The notes under the pieces are model-generated. The model worked only from the letters and a program-made list of their open reading frames with translations, was not told the origin of the DNA and made no database searches. Positions 34,263 to 46,499 of a stretch of DNA of 64,000 bases are shown in pieces (the stretch's first letter is position 1; every line of letters starts with the position of its first letter). The translations under genes were made by a program, and so were the position numbers. The stretch comes from Rhabdophis nuchalis. Its lineage: Eukaryota > Chordata > Lepidosauria > Squamata > Natricidae. Where the stretch lies: the NCBI GenBank assembly GCA_039707465.1, contig CM077649.1, forward strand, positions 13,966,501 to 14,030,500, read 5' to 3'.

Positions 34263-35023
34263 TGGGACTGGAGGAGTCCTTGAGGACTACAGGCCGGGAC
34301 TAATTTACAACTGGAAGGCCAAAGCCACCCTCTACCCCCAGTCTGATATATCTATCTACATGAACTAACTCTCCCACCTTCGATGACAAACTAATTATTT
34401 ATGAACCATGATGAACCATGATTAACTATCTTTGAACCATGCATGATTTTTATGAACTTATGAACTATTTATGAACTTTCAGAGCCGGTCTAGACGTCTC
34501 CTGAGTTTAACTTGTACTATATATATTTTAACATCTATTTTAATATCTTAATAACATCTAGAATTTTAATGCCCTGTCTAACAACTCCTCTGACCTTATA
34601 TTTTATATATATTTATACATATTTATATATATTATATTTATGACATTCACCATGAAGTACTCTAAGGCAGACCTTATTCTACTGCGGGAGTCCCCCTACT
34701 CGCAGGTATGGCCCTCCGCGTTAACGAGGGCCCACCTTGATGAGGGATTCTGTAATCAAGAGAGGTGGGCGAGATGCAGTCTTAGGGTTTTTTTAACAAA
34801 ATTCTTAATTCGGCTTTTAGGGGGTTCCAGGGAGGAGGGGAGGGATAGTCTACAGTTTTAAATGGGGGATTTTAATTTGGTTTTAGCGCAGGTTTCTGTT
34901 ATTTAATAGGTTTTTAAATTATATTTTGTATTATTTGTATATTGTTTTAAATTCCTGTGCGCCGCCCTGGGTCCTCTCGGAGAAGGGCGGGATATAAATT
35001 GAATAAATTGAATTGAATTGAAT
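34263..35023 (+). mobile_element. Internally deleted L2-like LINE (5' end joined to 3' end)
   Basis: The 5' UTR (34263-34640) matches that of the long L2 at 56807-60600. It is followed by a start region reading MKYSKADLILLRESPYSQVW, homologous to that copy's N-terminus. Near 34850 the sequence jumps to the 3' UTR (TTTTAAATGGGGGATTT... GCGCCGCCCTGGGTCC) and an (AATTG)n tail. Nearly all coding sequence, including endonuclease and RT, is absent. Confidence 0.75.
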
Positions 35024-35024
35024 C

Positions 35025-36245
35025 TCCACAAAATCTGAAGGCAGCAATCTGGCTTAAATCATGCAGGAAAGGCATGATCACTCTTTTCATGCATATCTGT
35101 TGCATGAAGTAACTATCTTCTTCCACCTAATTGTAGAGTTAGCTCTGGGAAAGGAAACCCTTGAAATAGGTGTAGATTCTTTTTTTCTCTGATCGTCCAC
35201 ATAATAATTGCACTGTTTACATTTTTTTTTTTTAAATGGACCGGGTCCACAGATTATAAGGGCCTAAGTAAATTCTTTTGATCTATTTAATTTTTGTTAT
35301 TAATTTGTGTTAGCCAATTGAAATTTGCTTCTTTCCTGGACTAATGCAGAAACCAATTCCAAAAGAAATCTAGGATAAGATTTTAATTCAAGAGATGTTT
35401 TTTTTAAATTTAGTTTATTGAAGTCTGGATGAACTGTTTTCATTATAGCTACAAAATGCACAAAGCGGATATTGTTGCCGTAATAATCTTAAACACTTCT
35501 AACAGTTCTTCTTCTCTGAAATGCTGATTGTAAAATATACCCTTGTTCTAGATAATTTCACATCATCCTGAACTTTATCATTTTAATATATTTATTTTTT
35601 AAAATAAGAACATTCATGAAACCAAATTAGATCCCATTCATGCAATTTGGTATAATTTAAAAATATTCGTATCACATTTCCATTTGATGCTCTTTAAATT
35701 CTTTAGGGAAAACATTAAAACCACAGAAAATTGCCTGTTACCAAAATCCACATGGTTGCTTTCTTAGCAGAAGCTATACATCTGCTCCTCAATTATAAAC
35801 TCACTGACCAATGGTCTTTTTTGTTATTCATGTTCATGTTTGATGTCCTTACATACTGAAATTTTATCTTGCTGTCCAAGCCTACTCTGATCCACACCAT
35901 CAATTATCAAGGAATAATCTCTGTGGTCAAGTCCACACTAGAGTAGGATTTAGCAGACTACACTTCCTTGCCATGTGTAATGTAACTTAATGATATCATT
36001 AGTTTTTGTTAACCAAAGGAGCCAAGGTGCAGTGTTTATTGCTTTCTATTCTTGACCAGTACTTTTGATGCAAGTTCCGGAGAAGTAAACCAATTTCTTC
36101 TTGGAATTGGTAAATAGGTTACCTGGTTCAAGTAACGTAAAGACAGTAGTAGGTCATGAGGCTTTAGGAAAGAGGAAATCATCCATTAAGTCCTGTGAAT
36201 ATATGAGGGATATATATACCTGGCTACTCAGGTACAATTTTTCTT
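35025..36245. other. Intronic, no recognised repeat
   Basis: AT-rich unique sequence, nothing recognised. Confidence 0.4.
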
Positions 36246-36249
36246 CATT

Positions 36250-36525
36250 TTACCTAGTAAAGGTAAATGTTCCCCTCGCACATGCTAGTCGTTCCTGACT
36301 CTAGAGGGTGGTGCTCATCTTTGTTTCAAAGCCGAAGAGCCAGCACTGTCTAAAAACATCTCCTTGGTCATGTGGCTGGCATGACTAAACGCCGAGGGCC
36401 CACGAAACGCTGTTACCTTTCCCACCAAAGGTGACTCCTATTTTTTCTACTTGCATTTTTACATGCTTTCAAACTGCTAGGTTGGCAGAAGCTGGGACAA
36501 GTAAATGGAGCTCACTCCATTTTAC
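36250..36525 (-). mobile_element. tRNA-derived SINE, minus orientation
   Basis: AAAGGTAAATGTTCCCCTCG...GACTAAACGCC...TTGGCAGAAGCTGGGACAAGTAA is the reverse complement of the SINE at 51036-51390. The tRNA head with the promoter boxes is lost. Confidence 0.75.
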
Positions 36526-36655
36526 CCATGAATGGGCAAAAGCTGCATGCAGTTCCACTGGGCCTTCTGCTGGAACTCCCAAGTCCCTGAGAAGTTTTGG
36601 CAAAGTACTCAAGACACATTTCATATAGTATTATTACTACATTAAATTAAATATC

Positions 36656-37225
36656 ATACAATACAATACAATACAATACAATACAATACAATACAATACA
36701 ATACAATACAATACAATACAATACAATACAATACAATAGCAGAGTTGGAAGGGACCTTGGAGGTCATCTAGTCCAACTCCCTGCCTAGGCAGGAAACCCT
36801 ATACCATTTCAGACAAATGGCTATCCAACTTCTTAAAGACTTGCAGTGTTGGGGCATTCACAACTTCTGGAGGCAACTTCTGTTCCACTGATTAATTGTC
36901 CTCACTGTCAGGAAATTTCTCCTCAGTTCTAAGTTGCTTCTCTCCTTGATTAGTTTACACCCATTGCTTCTTGTCCTGCCTTCAGGTGCTTTGGAGAATA
37001 GCTTGACTCCCTCTTCTTTGTGGCAACCCCTGAGAGATTGTAACACTGCTATCATGTCTCCCCTAGTCCTTCTTTTCGTTGAACTAGACCTACCCAGTTC
37101 CTGCAACCGTTCTTCATATGTTTTAGTCTCCAGTCCCCTAATCTTCTTTGTTGCTCTTCTCTGCACTCTTTCTAGAGTCTCCACGTCTTTTCTACATCGT
37201 GGTGACCAAAACTGAATGCAAAACT
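36656..37225 (-). mobile_element. CR1 LINE 3' fragment with long (AATAC)n tail
   Basis: About 16 AATAC units (36656-36737) lead into AATAGCAGAGTTGGAAGG. The minus strand encodes RT C-terminal blocks (METLERVQRRATKKIRGLET, RRTRGDMIAVL). 5'-truncated. Confidence 0.9.
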
Positions 37226-37872
37226 GAATCTTACTTTAATATACAAAAATTAAAGTATAAAATATTATACTATCAACAATATATTAAACGTCAGATTGTA
37301 TTACACTAGAGCTGATATTATGCTCTGCCAAGCCAATTCACATTATACTTTGTGCAATGCATCTCTTGGCTGCCAAAATCTCCTGAAGTACAATTCCCAG
37401 CTACTTAAAGATTGCTTAAAATTGCTATTCTATAGATTCATATATAAAGGAATTACTTGACGAACTGATCAGCCCAACTGCAGTAATTTAAATGATAAAT
37501 CACCTTTATCCAATTATGTGACTAAAAATGTTAAAAATCTCCAATCTCTGAATCATGAAAGACTTGGAAGCTTCTCGTTTAGCCAAAACAGGTTTAAATA
37601 TACATTATTTCAGTGTTGAGTTGAAGCTTATGAGAAGATAATCTAAGGCTGTGCTAACATAATCTTGCAAATCTGAAGACACAAACTTCCCACCTTCACT
37701 TTTAACTGCTATGATCCTTTAGGGTGGGTCTTTCCTAAGTTCTTTTTCTGACTGTTAAGAGACTTTGAGTTCCAGCACCTCTTGTCTGAGTGTTTCCTAA
37801 GGAGCATCTCTTCCCTCCTTTCCCCAAGGTCATTCATACATTAAATTACTATAACATCAACCTTGCGAGATA
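37226..37872. other. Intronic, no recognised repeat
   Basis: Unique-looking sequence; nothing recognised. Confidence 0.4.
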
Positions 37873-37880
37873 AACTAGAC

Positions 37881-38008
37881 CAGGGGTGGGCAAACTTTGC
37901 AACTTTAAGTCTGAAGGACTTCAGCTCCCAGACTTCTCCAGCCAGCTCCAGAGAAGTCTGGGAGCTGAAGTCCTTCAGACTTAAAGTTGCAAAGTTTGCC
38001 CACCCCTG
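37881..38008. mobile_element. Palindromic hAT MITE (CAGGGGTGGGC ends)
   Basis: CAGGGGTGGGCAAACTTTGC to GCCCACCCCTG, 128 bp. Flanks AACTAGAC and GACTAGAC match at 7 of 8 bases. Confidence 0.88.
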
Positions 38009-38528
38009 GACTAGACTGAAAAAGACAGCTACTGTCTCAAGTGGCTCAATGATTAAAGGTGAACTTCAACCTGGATTTCCCTGTTGAATCAATCATCTGG
38101 GCCACTGCATCACACTGAAGGTAAATACTGTAGAATTATTTACTGTTGAAGCCACAAATATTTAGGGAGCCCTACTAATCTGACATTGGCACAGTGCTTT
38201 GAATCTGACCTGCCTTGAATCAGACTTCAGTTTCAGTTATCTCTAGAGATTGTATGGTTTCCAAGTGGACGTGTTTTCTGGAGAACATGAGGTTGACCCT
38301 CTCTTGCAGATGGTGGTAACTCTGTGCTCCTGATGGGAGTTCTTTCACCAAGGTTCTCCCATATGGGAGAGAGTTTATAAGCAGTCTGACATGATGGCCC
38401 ACCGTACCCATCAATACAGACAGACAGCTTCGTAATGACCAGGAGAATCTTTAAGGAGATTCACTTAGACAGGCAGCCTGAATGGAGAAACCACTTCTAC
38501 TTCCTTACCCTGAAAATGGCAATAGAAA

Positions 38529-39310
38529 TCTATATATAAATAAAAATGTAACTATGAGTTTGTTCAAAACCGCTAATCTCCGAAAGCACTGCACCGATCG
38601 ATCCCAAATTTTCACACAACGTTCCTTTCAAGTACGGCACCAATGATATATATAGATTGTGTAGATATCACACCTGTGCCAGGTACATGCAACGGAAATG
38701 TTAAAAAATTGTTTAAAAGGTAGGTAGATGGATACAGAGAGAGTAGTGGGCCACAGGTATTATGTCTTCCTTTATGACATAAAATACTCTGAGCATAAGA
38801 TGCAAGGAGAAATACAGTAGGTAGCTAGGTAGGCAGCTATAGGGATAGAGAGAGGGAGGAGAAATGCAGTAGGTAGGTAGTAGGTAGGTAGGTAGGTAGG
38901 TAGGTAGAGGGATAGAGAGAGGAAGAAATGCAGTAGGTAGGTAGGTAGGTAGAGGGATAGAGAGGGAGAGAAATACGGTAGGTAGGTAGGTAGGTAGGTA
39001 GGTAGGTAGGTAGGTAGGTAGGTAGGTTGGTAGGTAGGTAGGTAGGTAGGTAGGTAGGTTGGTAGGTAGGTAGGTAGGTAGGTAGGTAGGTAGAGGGATA
39101 GAGAGAGGGAGAAATATAGCAGGTAGGTAGGTAGGTAGGTAGGTAGAGGTATAGAGAGAGAGGGAGAAATACAGTAGGTAGGTAGGTTGGAGGTTATACA
39201 GTGGTTGTGTTGTGTGTACGTGTTTGTGTATGCAGTTGTAGATCTACACATAGATTGGTTGGCCATTTAACCAGACTGGGCCACAGCAACGCGTGGCTGG
39301 GAACGGCTAG
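38529..39310 (+). mobile_element. Nonautonomous Helitron carrying a (GTAG)n array
   Basis: Starts TCTATATATAAATAAAAATG directly after A and ends with the GCCAC...GTGGC hairpin (39290-39298 arm), then GGGAACGGCTAG followed by T. This is the 5'-TC, terminal hairpin, CTRR-3' and A|T insertion signature of rolling-circle Helitrons. The interior (38820-39190) is mostly GTAG repeats with AGAGGGATAGAGAGA interruptions. No Rep/helicase is encoded. A related inverted copy is at 41872-42488. Confidence 0.8.
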
Positions 39311-39319
39311 TGGAAAATA

Positions 39320-40144
39320 AAGAAACAGATATTCCTGAATGTCCCTGGAAAGTTTGCATTTGTCAAGAGTCTTAAAATGCTGTTTAGTCATCTAACACTA
39401 CCAGGCATTGTAACTGACTGGCTTTGAAATTGATAATGTTTTGCTGTGGCATAGAATAAATGTATTCTGAGGAAGTCAAAGAAGTACCAATAAAATGGAA
39501 ATAAAATATCACCATTCCCATTTTACATATGGGAAAGAAATGCAGTGAATTTGAACAGCTTGCATAAATTAAGTTTGTATCAAAGCAGAGACTGTAATTT
39601 GGAAAAGATTGATGCAACTGATTTGATGACAAAGCAGTCCCAAAATGTATGTTTTTCTTAGTTTGTAGATAAAGCAGAGGAGGAAAGACCTGGATGTTTT
39701 CTCTGAATGGATTTTTGCCAGAATTCTCAGTGACTATTTTTTCCAAAAATCTGGAACTCTAGTGTTTTCATCTCCTCATATTTTCATAGTCTTGTGGAAA
39801 TTCATTATAAAAATTACATGTAGTCATCCAACCTGTTTCTGCCAAGCAGGATAGTTTCCTACTGTGTGTTCTCAATTGTGTTATCCTGTCTAGTTTTAAA
39901 TGAGTCAGCCACTGGGGCTTCCCACCATCTCCCCGTGGAGATTACTCTATAGCCTAAGTAGACTGCTGGGTTAGCAAATATTCTTAAAATTCATCTAAAT
40001 GTTCCTTTGCTTCTGTTTCATCCATATTTCCTGTTCCAAGCAGACAACATTGGTGTGCAGGGGGTGAAGCAGCTGGAAAAGCTGGTAAAAAACATAGAAA
40101 CAATAAGGAAGAACTGTATGATTTTCATACAGCTCCTAATTGTG
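39320..40144. other. Intronic, no recognised repeat
   Basis: Unique-looking sequence; nothing recognised. Confidence 0.4.
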
Positions 40145-40152
40145 ATCTAACT

Positions 40153-40276
40153 CAGGGGTCTCCAACCTTTGCAACTTTAAGTCTGAAGGACTTCAGCTCC
40201 CAGAATGAGAGCTGGCTGGAGAAGTCTAGGAGCTGAAGTCCTTCAGACTTAAAGTTGCAAAGGTTGGAGACCCCTG
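40153..40276. mobile_element. Palindromic hAT MITE, TSD ATCTAACT
   Basis: CAGGGGTCTCCAACC to GGTTGGAGACCCCTG, 124 bp. Exact duplications are at 40145-40152 and 40277-40284. The target octamer is the same sequence as that at 15242. Confidence 0.9.
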
Positions 40277-40284
40277 ATCTAACT

Positions 40285-41870
40285 GGCAGTTGGGGGAAGT
40301 TACAGTGAGATTATTTCCACCTCTTTTTCACTCAAAGTGATGTGGCCTTCAGGGAAAGTGCCCATTCTAATAGTAGTAGTTCGAAATGGTACTCACAGCC
40401 TTGATACTTTGATCAAATAATTTAGCAGTTCTACCAGGTAAAGACACATTATTTCCTTCCAGCTCTCTTAATTCTGTGGAACTAGTGATGTCGCAATTAA
40501 CTGTCTTGGATGCAAAGCACCACTTTGCAATGAAAATATACAAACCTCTTCTCATTTAGCGCCTGGGCCTGGGAACGCTTCAACATTTACAATGCCCTAT
40601 CACTGATACACTAGCAAGAAGGAAGTGAGAACAGAGAGATATTTGTATCTTCTCCATCTCCTTTCTGGCTGAGTTGACTGTTTTTTTCTATTGTTGGAAA
40701 TGAGAAGGAATATGTGTAAATTCTCAACTTACTCAAGTTGAAAATAAGAAGGCTGCATTTAGAGTTGGCAGACTCTCCTAATTCACTCCATGTGTACAAT
40801 ACATTTCTTTTTAAGACTTTCCAGTGCTAAGGTTCTTTGGCTTTTGTAAGATTCGGGCCTAGACATTGGTGGGGAATTTCTGTTGTTATTCCCCCACCTC
40901 CATCTAGTCTGAATTCTTTCTTCATCTTCAAAGAGAGAAATATAATGATATTTGGGATGCATGAGATTATACACTAATTGTTACAATGTTTTGGCATACA
41001 GCTTTTCTTTGGCCTGATTCCAGATGGGAAATTATTTTGTGTAAGCATCTTATTTTCAAGTTACATAGGAGTATACTGTACAGTAGAGAAGGGTTCACTT
41101 TTAAGTTAAAAGGTAGAATGAATTAATAAACAAATACCAATCCCTAATTGTATGAGTTTCTTCCTTTTGCATTTGATAAGTGCATGGGCATTTATATGTA
41201 TAAACAAATACAGGATTAAATGAGGATTTGTACATGACAGAATCTTTCATTAGCTCACATAATCTCTCAAAAGATGAGTTCTCAAGAAAACTTAAAAATG
41301 AACTATTTTATACTTAGATATTGAAGTGCTACTTAGTTTTTAATAATTCAGTCAAATGTAAAAAGCACATTCAGGTTTCAGATACAAGGCAGATCTGCTT
41401 TTTTCGTTTTTGGCCCATCATCAGTGAGGGCCATTCACTAGTTCCTGAGTACAGGAATGGATGATGGATGTTCTCCACTCACTTCCAGACCATTGCAAAT
41501 GCATCATACATCCTTGTTTTTCAACTTAAATTCAAAACTGTCTTCTGAGCTAAGCCTTCCAGTCTTGCAAGTGATACAAGGGCTTGAGAAGACACTGAAC
41601 TGAACATAGAAACGCATGGGTTTTTTTTTCAAAGGATCTCCCAGGAGATACCCTTTCAGTATCTGCCCAGATTGGGTGAAGCAAGTTCCCTTTAATTTCC
41701 CATTCCCCTTGAAATTCTGTTTTTAAAACATCTTTAAGTGCCACTATAAGGACATTGCTATTTTGTTTCTATGAAGCTGAATTATCAGTTCTTGCTTGCT
41801 ACATTTCCATTGTCCTACAGAAAAACAAAAGAACAACCTGTTCTCTATTGATTTGATTATTTACAATATC
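40285..41870. other. Intronic, no recognised repeat
   Basis: AT-rich unique sequence; nothing recognised. Confidence 0.4.
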
Positions 41871-41871
41871 A

Positions 41872-42488
41872 CTAGCCGTTCCCGGCCACGCGTTGCTGTG
41901 GCCCAGTCTGGTTAAATGGCCAACCAATCTGTGTGTAGATCTACACCTGCACATACTAACACGTACACACAACCACCGTACAACCCCCAACCTACCTACC
42001 TACTGTATTTCTCCCCCTCTCTCCCTCTACCTACCTTCCTACTGTATTTCTCCCTCTCCTTCTCATTCCTTCTACCTACCTACTGTATTTCTTCCTCTCT
42101 CTATCCCTCTACCTACCTACCTACCTACTGTATTTCTCCCCCCTCTCTCTACCTCCCTCTTTCCCTCCCTACCGTATTTCTCCCTCTCTATCCCTCTACC
42201 TCCCTACCTCCCTTCTGTATTTCTCCCTCAGAGTATTTTATGTCATAAAGGATAATATAATACCTGTGTCCCACTGCTCTCTCTGTATCCATCTACCTAC
42301 CTTTTTTTACAATTTTTTACATTTCCGTTGCTTGTACCTGGCACAGGTGTGACATCTACACAATCTATACATATCATTTGTGTTGTATTTCAAAGGAACG
42401 TTGTGTGAAAATTTGGAAGCGATCGATGCAGGACTTTCGGAGATTAGCAGTTTTGAACAAACTCTTGTTACATTTGTATTTATATAGA
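41872..42488 (-). mobile_element. Nonautonomous Helitron, minus orientation
   Basis: On the minus strand it starts TCTATATAAATAC after A (42488) and ends GGGAACGGCTAG before T (41872), with the same GCCAC/GTGGC hairpin as the copy at 38529-39310. The interior is CCTA/CTCC-rich (41990-42230), the reverse complement of the other copy's GTAG array but shorter and more worn. Confidence 0.8.
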
Positions 42489-42985
42489 TAGTACCAAAAA
42501 GAGAGAGATCTGTTTAGAGTCAAGATGGGAAGGAGGACTGAAGGAATCATTGTAGGCCTACATCTGGGCAAGAAAAGAAAAGGCCCAGGACTAGTGAGAA
42601 GGCAACAACCCTTAAAAGGAAAAGGCAGCTATTGATACACCAGTCGACCCAGTGGCTAGCCTGCAAAGCGTACCTCCCTTGTATGGACAAAAAGGCAAAA
42701 GCAAAGGAATGACCGCTTGAGTTTTGTGGTGGCTAAAGCACCAGTGTAACACCGCTGCCAACCCACTGCAATCTGGACTGGAATTTCTGAAGTTGGCTGA
42801 GAAACAGAAGGGAAGAGCATTGGAGACAAACAGCTTAGCCAAGGAGTGCAGAATTGCCCACAATCTTTTTCTCCAAACCTTCTATTCCAAAACCGAATGA
42901 AGAAAGGATTGGAACTTGCTTCTTTGTTTCTGTTTGTTGCTTCTTAGTAGGTAGCAGCAGCCCTTGCCTGATTATCTGAGTAGAG

Positions 42986-43182
42986 CAGAGGTCTCATTCT
43001 CGCGGCCCGCGAGCCAATTGCGGCCCGCAGGACGGTATCTTGTGGCCCCCACCGTGATATGAAAGTATAATTTTAGTGCAGCCCACAGGGGGAGTGGATC
43101 TCTGTGGAATCCCTTACGTGGTCCAGCCTCACCCAGCCTCTGCCTCCAGCAGCCCCCAGGTAAATTGAGTTTGAGACCCCTG
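42986..43182. mobile_element. hAT MITE (GCGGCCCGC type), TSD GAGTAGAG
   Basis: CAGAGGTCTCATTCTCGCGG to GTTTGAGACCCCTG, with exact 8-bp duplications at 42978-42985 and 43183-43190. 197 bp, GC-rich and non-coding. Confidence 0.85.
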
Positions 43183-43376
43183 GAGTAGAGAAACCAACAG
43201 GATCGGGCTTGGTTAGTACTTGAATAAGAGTTGGCTGAGAGTAATCAAGGGCTCTAGTGAGACTAAAGCAGATAATGGCAAACCCATTCCATACAGTATA
43301 CCATCATCGGGATAGTTTCTTGGACAAGGTTGCTACAAACTGAGCTTGACTTTATTTTATTTATTCATTTATTTTG

Positions 43377-43595
43377 TAATCTTTATTTTTTTATTTTTTT
43401 ATTTTATTAAATTTATAGACCGCCCCCTCTCCCCCATGGGGACTCGGGGCGGTGCACAGGAAATTAAAAATCCAATAAATACAACAATATGCAAAATACA
43501 AAATATAAAACCAAATTAAATTACCCCTGTGCTAAAATCAATATTAAAACCCCTAAAACCCTAACAATTACCCCTTAAAATTCTGATTAAACAAT
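43377..43595 (-). mobile_element. L2-like LINE 3' UTR only
   Basis: ATTTTTTTATT tail, TTATAGACCGCCCCCTCTCC...GGGGCGGTGCACAGG, then an A-rich 3' UTR. No coding part remains. Confidence 0.8.
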
Positions 43596-43954
43596 TTATT
43601 TCATGATTTTCAGTCTGTGGAGAAGGAATTTCATGATGCTGCTTTTTTATCCCTTCCCTTTATACCTTCTGAAAGAGAAGTCTGGTTGATTCATTGAGTA
43701 ACATGAAAGATAAGACACGAAAGGTGGAATGGAATTGGAAATCTCCAAATAGGTTGGCCTTCCTTCTCCTCCATTCAAAGGGAACCTCTCTTTGGTCCAA
43801 GGACCAAAGCAAACTGTAAGCAAATTTGGATCCAGCATTGGTATGCAACCTAACTATTTGTAGATACTTCTAAAACATGTTTTCCTATTCATAATAAAAA
43901 TGAACATTTAAATAAAACCCATTCATATATATTTTGTAGACTTGATTTTCATTT

Positions 43955-44160
43955 TGCTTGCCGCCCTGGGTACTTTTTAGAAGGTGCGGGGTATAAATTT
44001 GATAAATAAATACATCTCTTTCATCTGGCTTTAAAGATTTAAAGCCCATTTTAACATCAAGTTTAAGTTTTTTTAAAGTATATTGTCATTTGTGGCTTTA
44101 CAAGTATTAGCTGCCTTAGCATTTGGATAGAAAAGTAGGGTATAAATGGAATAAATAGAC
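43955..44160 (+). mobile_element. L2/SINE-type 3' tails
   Basis: GCCGCCCTGGGTAC...GGTGCGGGGTATAAATTTGA (43961-44013) is an L2-type tail. A second GGGTATAAATGGAATAAATAG end lies at 44138-44158. The bodies are not recognisable. Confidence 0.45.
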
Positions 44161-44164
44161 ATTA

Positions 44165-45300
44165 TTTATATAGGCCTTATGTGTATAAATATACTATACT
44201 ACATGCAAATATCCTATCTTTAAATTCTTCCATGCTAAGATCCAGCAAATGCATATAAGCACATTCAACATATTCATTTTTCTCTCCTTTTCCCCTAACT
44301 TTGCTGTTTGTGGTATGGTCGCAATTATGTGAAATATCCTCCTCTCCCAAATCAATCCTCCTGGGAAGTGTTTGCCAGTAACAAAAAAGCATATTATATT
44401 ATCCCTGTGTAACATGTGAAAACAAATACATATTGGGTGTTCAAATATAGCAGAGATGGCCTAATAATTCTTCTGAAGGACAGAAGCTAGTTTGCTTGGA
44501 TTTTTCTTCGATCGGGGGATAGAAATAAAAATGTGCTTTGAAGGATAAAATGGTCAGTTGTTTTGAGTCATAAATTGAGTCACACAGGCCCCTAATGGCA
44601 TTTCCAGGACTACAGACAAGCTGCTACTCTTAAAAGACGGTTAAAACCTTTCTGAATAAATAATTTCTGAAAGATTTCCAAAGAGTTGAATAATGTTTGG
44701 CGCAAAATGCTGCCAAAGTACACACATCATCTCCTGAGGGAAGATTTTTGCAAGCCTTTGTGTTTATCTGCCACATGATGGTGGTAACAGTGAGCTGTCA
44801 TCACAGTGAAAATCCCAAGTTATCAAAGGGAAGCGAAAAAGGAAGATATCAGCAAGAGTGCTTCAGAATACATCACAAAAAGTATACCAGGTATCAGGAG
44901 CTAAGTTCCTATTGTATTCAGGTATCCACAGGAATGCAAGCAAGAAGCCACAAATCACTTAAAATTCTCTGGGGACTGCCTTTCACACATTACAGGAGGG
45001 TTGTTGTTTTTTAATAACAAGGGGAATGCACTTACAGTCTTGTACATCTTCATGGGCAAAAAAAGTAGACATTCATACACTGCTACATAGATGCTTAATG
45101 GAAATTTGTTTCCAGTTACTTGTTCCCAATATATAGAACAATAATAAAATAGATGCCTATAATCTATTTTTACATTGTGTGTGCCAAATTTAACACAATG
45201 TGGTACCCTCCAGATATGCTAGATTTCAAATTCCATAATGATGTGAGGGAATGTTCACTGCTAAATACTCTGTTGCTGTGTAATGGGAATGGCATACATT
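44165..45300. other. Intronic, no recognised repeat
   Basis: Unique-looking sequence. Patches at 44480-44660 and 44690-44850 are less AT-rich but carry no recognisable domain. Confidence 0.4.
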
Positions 45301-45302
45301 GA

Positions 45303-45355
<53 letters not shown>

Positions 45356-45359
45356 CATT

Positions 45360-45436
<77 letters not shown>
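45303..45436. repeat. (TTA)n(TCA)n(TTA)n compound microsatellite
   Basis: A TTA block, then about 14 TCA/CAT units (45361-45402), then TTA again up to the L2 junction. The CAT block is complementary to the ATG block at 45816-45888. Confidence 0.95.
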
Positions 45437-45815
45437 GTGTCGCCAACCGGGCAATGCCGGTTGGCAACACCCAGGGGAAGGGCCTTCTCTGTGGCGGGCC
45501 CGGCCCTCTGGAACGACGTAACCCCCAACCTACGCACTATCTCGGACCTCTGCCTCTTCCGCCAACGTCTTAAGACATTTCTATTCCAACAGGCCGGCCT
45601 AGCATAGCCCCCCGTTTCTGACTTTTTATGTATAAATTGTAATTAGGCAGGGTTTTAAATGGGTTTTTTAGCACAGGTTTAATAATTTAATATGTTTTTA
45701 ACGATGTATATTGTTTTATTGTGGTTTTAATAATGCCTGTGCGCCGCCCTGGGTCCTAACAAGGAGAAGGGCGGGGTATACATTCGATAAAAAAATGAAA
45801 TAAAAATAAAATAAA
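45437..45815 (+). mobile_element. 5'-truncated L2-like LINE between microsatellites
   Basis: The plus frame reads QCRLATPRGRAFSVAGPALW and then the last codons (KTFLFQQAGLA). A 3' UTR follows with GCGCCGCCCTGGGTCC...GGGCGGGGTATACATTCGAT and an AAATAAAA tail. Confidence 0.85.
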
Positions 45816-45816
45816 A

Positions 45817-45888
<72 letters not shown>
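45816..45888. repeat. (ATG)n microsatellite at the L2 tail
   Basis: About 24 ATG units directly following the L2 A-rich tail. Confidence 0.95.
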
Positions 45889-46000
45889 GTTGGTCGCAGA
45901 GTCAGCCAGATATTTAGACTGGATTTGGCATTTTGATTCACCTATTGAAGTCTTCCCAAGAACCTTGGAATGACAGATGTTCTTGTTTGATGGTATAGAC

Positions 46001-46084
46001 CAGGGATGGGCAAACTTTGCAACTTTAAGTCTGAAGGACTTCAGCTCCCAGAATTCTCCAGCCAGTAAAGCTTGCCCACCCCTG
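46001..46084. mobile_element. Deleted hAT MITE
   Basis: CAGGGATGGGCAAACTTTGC...CCAGCCAGTAAAGC then GCCCACCCCTG. The left arm is whole and nearly the entire right arm is gone, so the hairpin is lost. Flanks GTATAGAC and GAATAGAG are a worn duplication. Confidence 0.8.
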
Positions 46085-46254
46085 GAATAGAGATATCAAG
46101 GCAGGATGTAAGCTTTTACAAGTAAAGCTGACTTTTGCAATGGAATGATGGTGATTTTGTATTTAATTCCCGTTTTGCTATGTAGTCTCAAATTGAGCAG
46201 AATCTTTACATATACATTTTTAAAGAATATATCAGTGTCATACATCTCCACTCC

Positions 46255-46497
46255 ACCCCTCACTTTCTGATTAATCGTGACTGGTTTTGGAGACTGCCTG
46301 GAGAAGTCCTTAATGTTTTCTTAGTAAGCTTTTTCAGAAGTTGTTTGTTATTGCCTCTTTCCTAGGGATGAGAGACAGTGACTAGTCCAAGGTCACCCAG
46401 CTTATTTTGTTCCTAAAGTGGGACTAGAATTCAGTCTCCTAATTTTTAGCCTGGTGTCTTAACCACTACACCAAACTGCCTCTCATATGCTCCTTAC
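46255..46497 (-). mobile_element. tRNA-derived SINE, minus orientation
   Basis: On the minus strand it reads GAGGCAGTTTGGTGTAGTGG (tRNA-like head with box A), TAGTCCCACTT, GCTGGGTGACCTTGG and a GACTGCCTGG-type body. Same family as 48731-48953 and 16688-16865. Confidence 0.7.
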
Positions 46498-46499
46498 TA

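Noticed and set aside
38772..39266. 164-residue YLPT-repeat open frame
   Set aside because: Translation of the Helitron's GTAG array; low complexity.
45261..45607. Poly-Asn/Asp/His/Tyr open frames
   Set aside because: Translations of the TTA/TCA microsatellite.
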